NCBI GenBank assembly: GCA_947450325.1
Contig: CANFUT010000005.1
Location: 62,001 to 126,000, forward strand
Source of the DNA: Flavobacteriia bacterium
Lineage (GTDB): Bacteria; Bacteroidota; Bacteroidia; Flavobacteriales_D; Crocinitomicaceae
Length of the DNA: 64,000 nucleotides
Direction: 5' to 3'
The position numbers and the translations under genes are program-made. The notes beneath the pieces are model-generated. The model was not told where the DNA came from. It did not search any database and saw only the letters and a list, made by a program, of their open reading frames with translations. Below, piece by piece: positions 62,524-64,000 of this stretch. Within the stretch, counting starts at the first letter, position 1; every line of letters begins with the position of its first letter.

Positions 62524-64000
62524 TTAATTTCTTACAACTTGATTCGGTTTTAACTCAATAAATTGACCGTATTTCTTCAGTGTTTTTAAGTCAAATTTCT
62601 TTTTGTTACCTACCACAACTAATTGAATGTTTTTTCCAGCGACGTGATTTTTATAAAATTCGTTGATTTGTTCGAAAGTCAAATCCGTATAGTAAGGCAA
62701 TAAATTCAAATTTGGATCTTTTGTGAAGCCCATTCTTTCCCAATCATCTACTTTTGAAATCAAGGTTCTAAATCCTGGTTTACTTGTTTTTGCTTCTGAA
62801 ATCAAGGCTGCACGAATCGCTGCTTCCCTCTCTTTTTTAAGAGGCATATTAGTTATCAAATCAAACATCACATCAGCAGCTTCTGGTGTTTTGTCACCTT
62901 GACACCCCACATAGCCGTAAAATAAATTCTTCACTCCCGGTTTTTCTGCGATTTGATATTTTGCTGACGTTGAATATGCCAATGATCTAAACTCTCTGAT
63001 TTCTTGGAAAACCAATGACGACATATCTCCACCGAAATACAAATTAAACGCTTCTGCTTCGCCAAGCATACTTGATTCCATTGGTAAACCTTCTACTAAA
63101 AACAAAACTTGAGATTGAACCGCTTTTTTGTCATTCACGAAGTACACTTTTTTAGAATCGAATCCTTTCATTTCGTATTTGATTTTCGCCAATGCAGGTT
63201 TGCTCACTTTTTCAAATTGGATTTTATCGACGATGATTTTTTGAACTTCATTGTGCGGTTTTGTTCCCACATAGTTGATTTTTATTCCATAATTTTGAGC
63301 GTCTTTAAAAGCGTTAATCAATTTTTCAGGCGTCAGTTTTTTGATTTCTGCTGAACTCAATTCAGTTAAGAAAGTTGATTTATTTCCATAAAGTGCAAAT
63401 TGTTGCGTCGCTGACATCAAATTCATCAAATCTTTGTTGCTTAATTTTCTATTTGATTCAGTTTCATCAGCAACGGATAAGATTGCTTCTTTGTTTGGAT
63501 TATAATTTTTTAAGAAATCATTCACCAAAGTAATTGTTGGTTCAATTTTGTCATCGATTCCTTCAATATCTAAAATCAGTTCATTTTCAGTCGCTCTGAA
63601 ATTCATCGAAGCTCCTAATTGAAAAAGTTTGTTTTTAAATGAAGTAACATCAGATTCTTTGGTTCCGATTTTATTCAAATAAGCTGGAAGGTAATTCAAT
63701 AAAGAATCATGCTGAATTCCAGCGCCCCAAGATATTTGTAGGTTGAATATTTGATTGAATGGATTTTTAACAGATCTAAAAATCATATTTTCTCCCAACG
63801 TTGATCTTGTAATGTCTTTGTCAAAGTCAACAAAATTAGGCTTGATCCATGGAGTTTCTGTTTCTCTCCATGTTTTGGTAAAACTAGAGACTTTTCCGTC
63901 TGGTGGAATTACTGCTTCAAATTTTGGTTTGGAGAGTTTGTCTTTTTTCGCAGTTCCCATTCCTGAGTACAATGCCAAATAATTTTCGCCATAATATTTG
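62524..64000 (-). CDS. M16 family peptidase, C-terminal part, cut by right edge
   Basis: At least 492 residues are present and the frame continues through the right edge (KYYGENYLALYSGMGTAKKDKL in frame), so the true start is outside the window. The visible sequence holds a linker and the inactive-half fold of pitrilysin-type enzymes: ISWGAGIQHDSLLNYLPAYL, LFQLGASMNFRATENELILDIEGIDD, and the end ITNMPLKKEREAAIRAALISEA, YYTDLTFEQINEFYKNHVAGKNIQLVVVGNKKKFDL. The zinc motif HxxEH would be in the missing N-terminal half. It is likely an exported zinc peptidase. Confidence 0.88.
   Translation of the reverse strand, partial: KYYGENYLALYSGMGTAKKDKLSKPKFEAVIPPDGKVSSFTKTWRETETPWIKPNFVDFDKDITRSTLGENMIFRSVKNPFNQIFNLQISWGAGIQHDSLLNYLPAYLNKIGTKESDVTSFKNKLFQLGASMNFRATENELILDIEGIDDKIEPTITLVNDFLKNYNPNKEAILSVADETESNRKLSNKDLMNLMSATQQFALYGNKSTFLTELSSAEIKKLTPEKLINAFKDAQNYGIKINYVGTKPHNEVQKIIVDKIQFEKVSKPALAKIKYEMKGFDSKKVYFVNDKKAVQSQVLFLVEGLPMESSMLGEAEAFNLYFGGDMSSLVFQEIREFRSLAYSTSAKYQIAEKPGVKNLFYGYVGCQGDKTPEAADVMFDLITNMPLKKEREAAIRAALISEAKTSKPGFRTLISKVDDWERMGFTKDPNLNLLPYYTDLTFEQINEFYKNHVAGKNIQLVVVGNKKKFDLKTLKKYGQFIELKPNQVVRN

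Overview
The window looks like a low-GC chromosome segment from the Bacteroidota, most likely Flavobacteriales and possibly near Fluviicola/Crocinitomicaceae. The evidence is type IX secretion sorting domains of both type A and type B, a TonB-dependent receptor with a CarboxypepD-like N-terminus, Bacteroidota-only families (DUF4290, DUF6526, DUF983), repeated TAnnTTTG -7 promoter elements and almost no Shine-Dalgarno sites. The genus is an inference. No rRNA, tRNA, CRISPR array, phage or transposase was seen.

Layout. 1-2995 (minus): a helicase with an N-terminal phospholipase-D nuclease, cut by the left edge, coupled to a Nudix hydrolase. 3154-13292: housekeeping and envelope genes: DUF983, AraC regulator, accA, ispE, a T9SS-A FG-GAP protein, an SGNH hydrolase, and an M48 protease paired with an outer-membrane protein. 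13369-21036 (minus): dnaJ, grpE, a TlpA-like thioredoxin, murA, DUF4290, a small TonB-C-like protein and a large SprB-repeat T9SS-B adhesin. 21368-23227: gdhA and DUF6526. 23327-33478 (plus): an Rrf2 regulator, a TonB receptor, then an operon of porin, oxyanion-binding lipoprotein, two PstC/PstA-like permeases, a PstB-like ATPase and an FAD/NAD(P)-binding protein. 33535-35631: recG.

35682-60728 (minus) is a 25-kb exopolysaccharide locus in mostly overlapping genes. In transcription order: UpxY/NusG-like antiterminator, UDP-HexNAc 4-epimerase, pgi, UDP-HexNAc dehydrogenase, cupin, duplicated DUF2061, cysC, cysD, cysN, cysQ, rfbA, rfbC, rfbD, Wzx flippase, Wzy-like polymerase, two sulfotransferases, two glycosyltransferases, a GH5-like lipoprotein, a third sulfotransferase, a polysaccharide deacetylase, a WecA-like initiating transferase, Wza and Wzc. 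60863-64000 (minus): a CDF transporter, YqgE, and an M16 peptidase cut by the right edge.

How it fits together. The polysaccharide locus carries its own sulfate-activation set (CysDN makes APS, CysC makes PAPS, CysQ removes PAP) beside three sulfotransferases and without any reductive genes (cysH, cysI). This points to a dedicated sulfated surface polysaccharide and is the most interesting system in the window. The plus-strand Rrf2/TonB/porin/ABC cluster resembles an oxyanion uptake system. Its two promoters share an 11-7-11 inverted repeat at the same distance from the -7 box, and sulfate is a plausible but unproved substrate.
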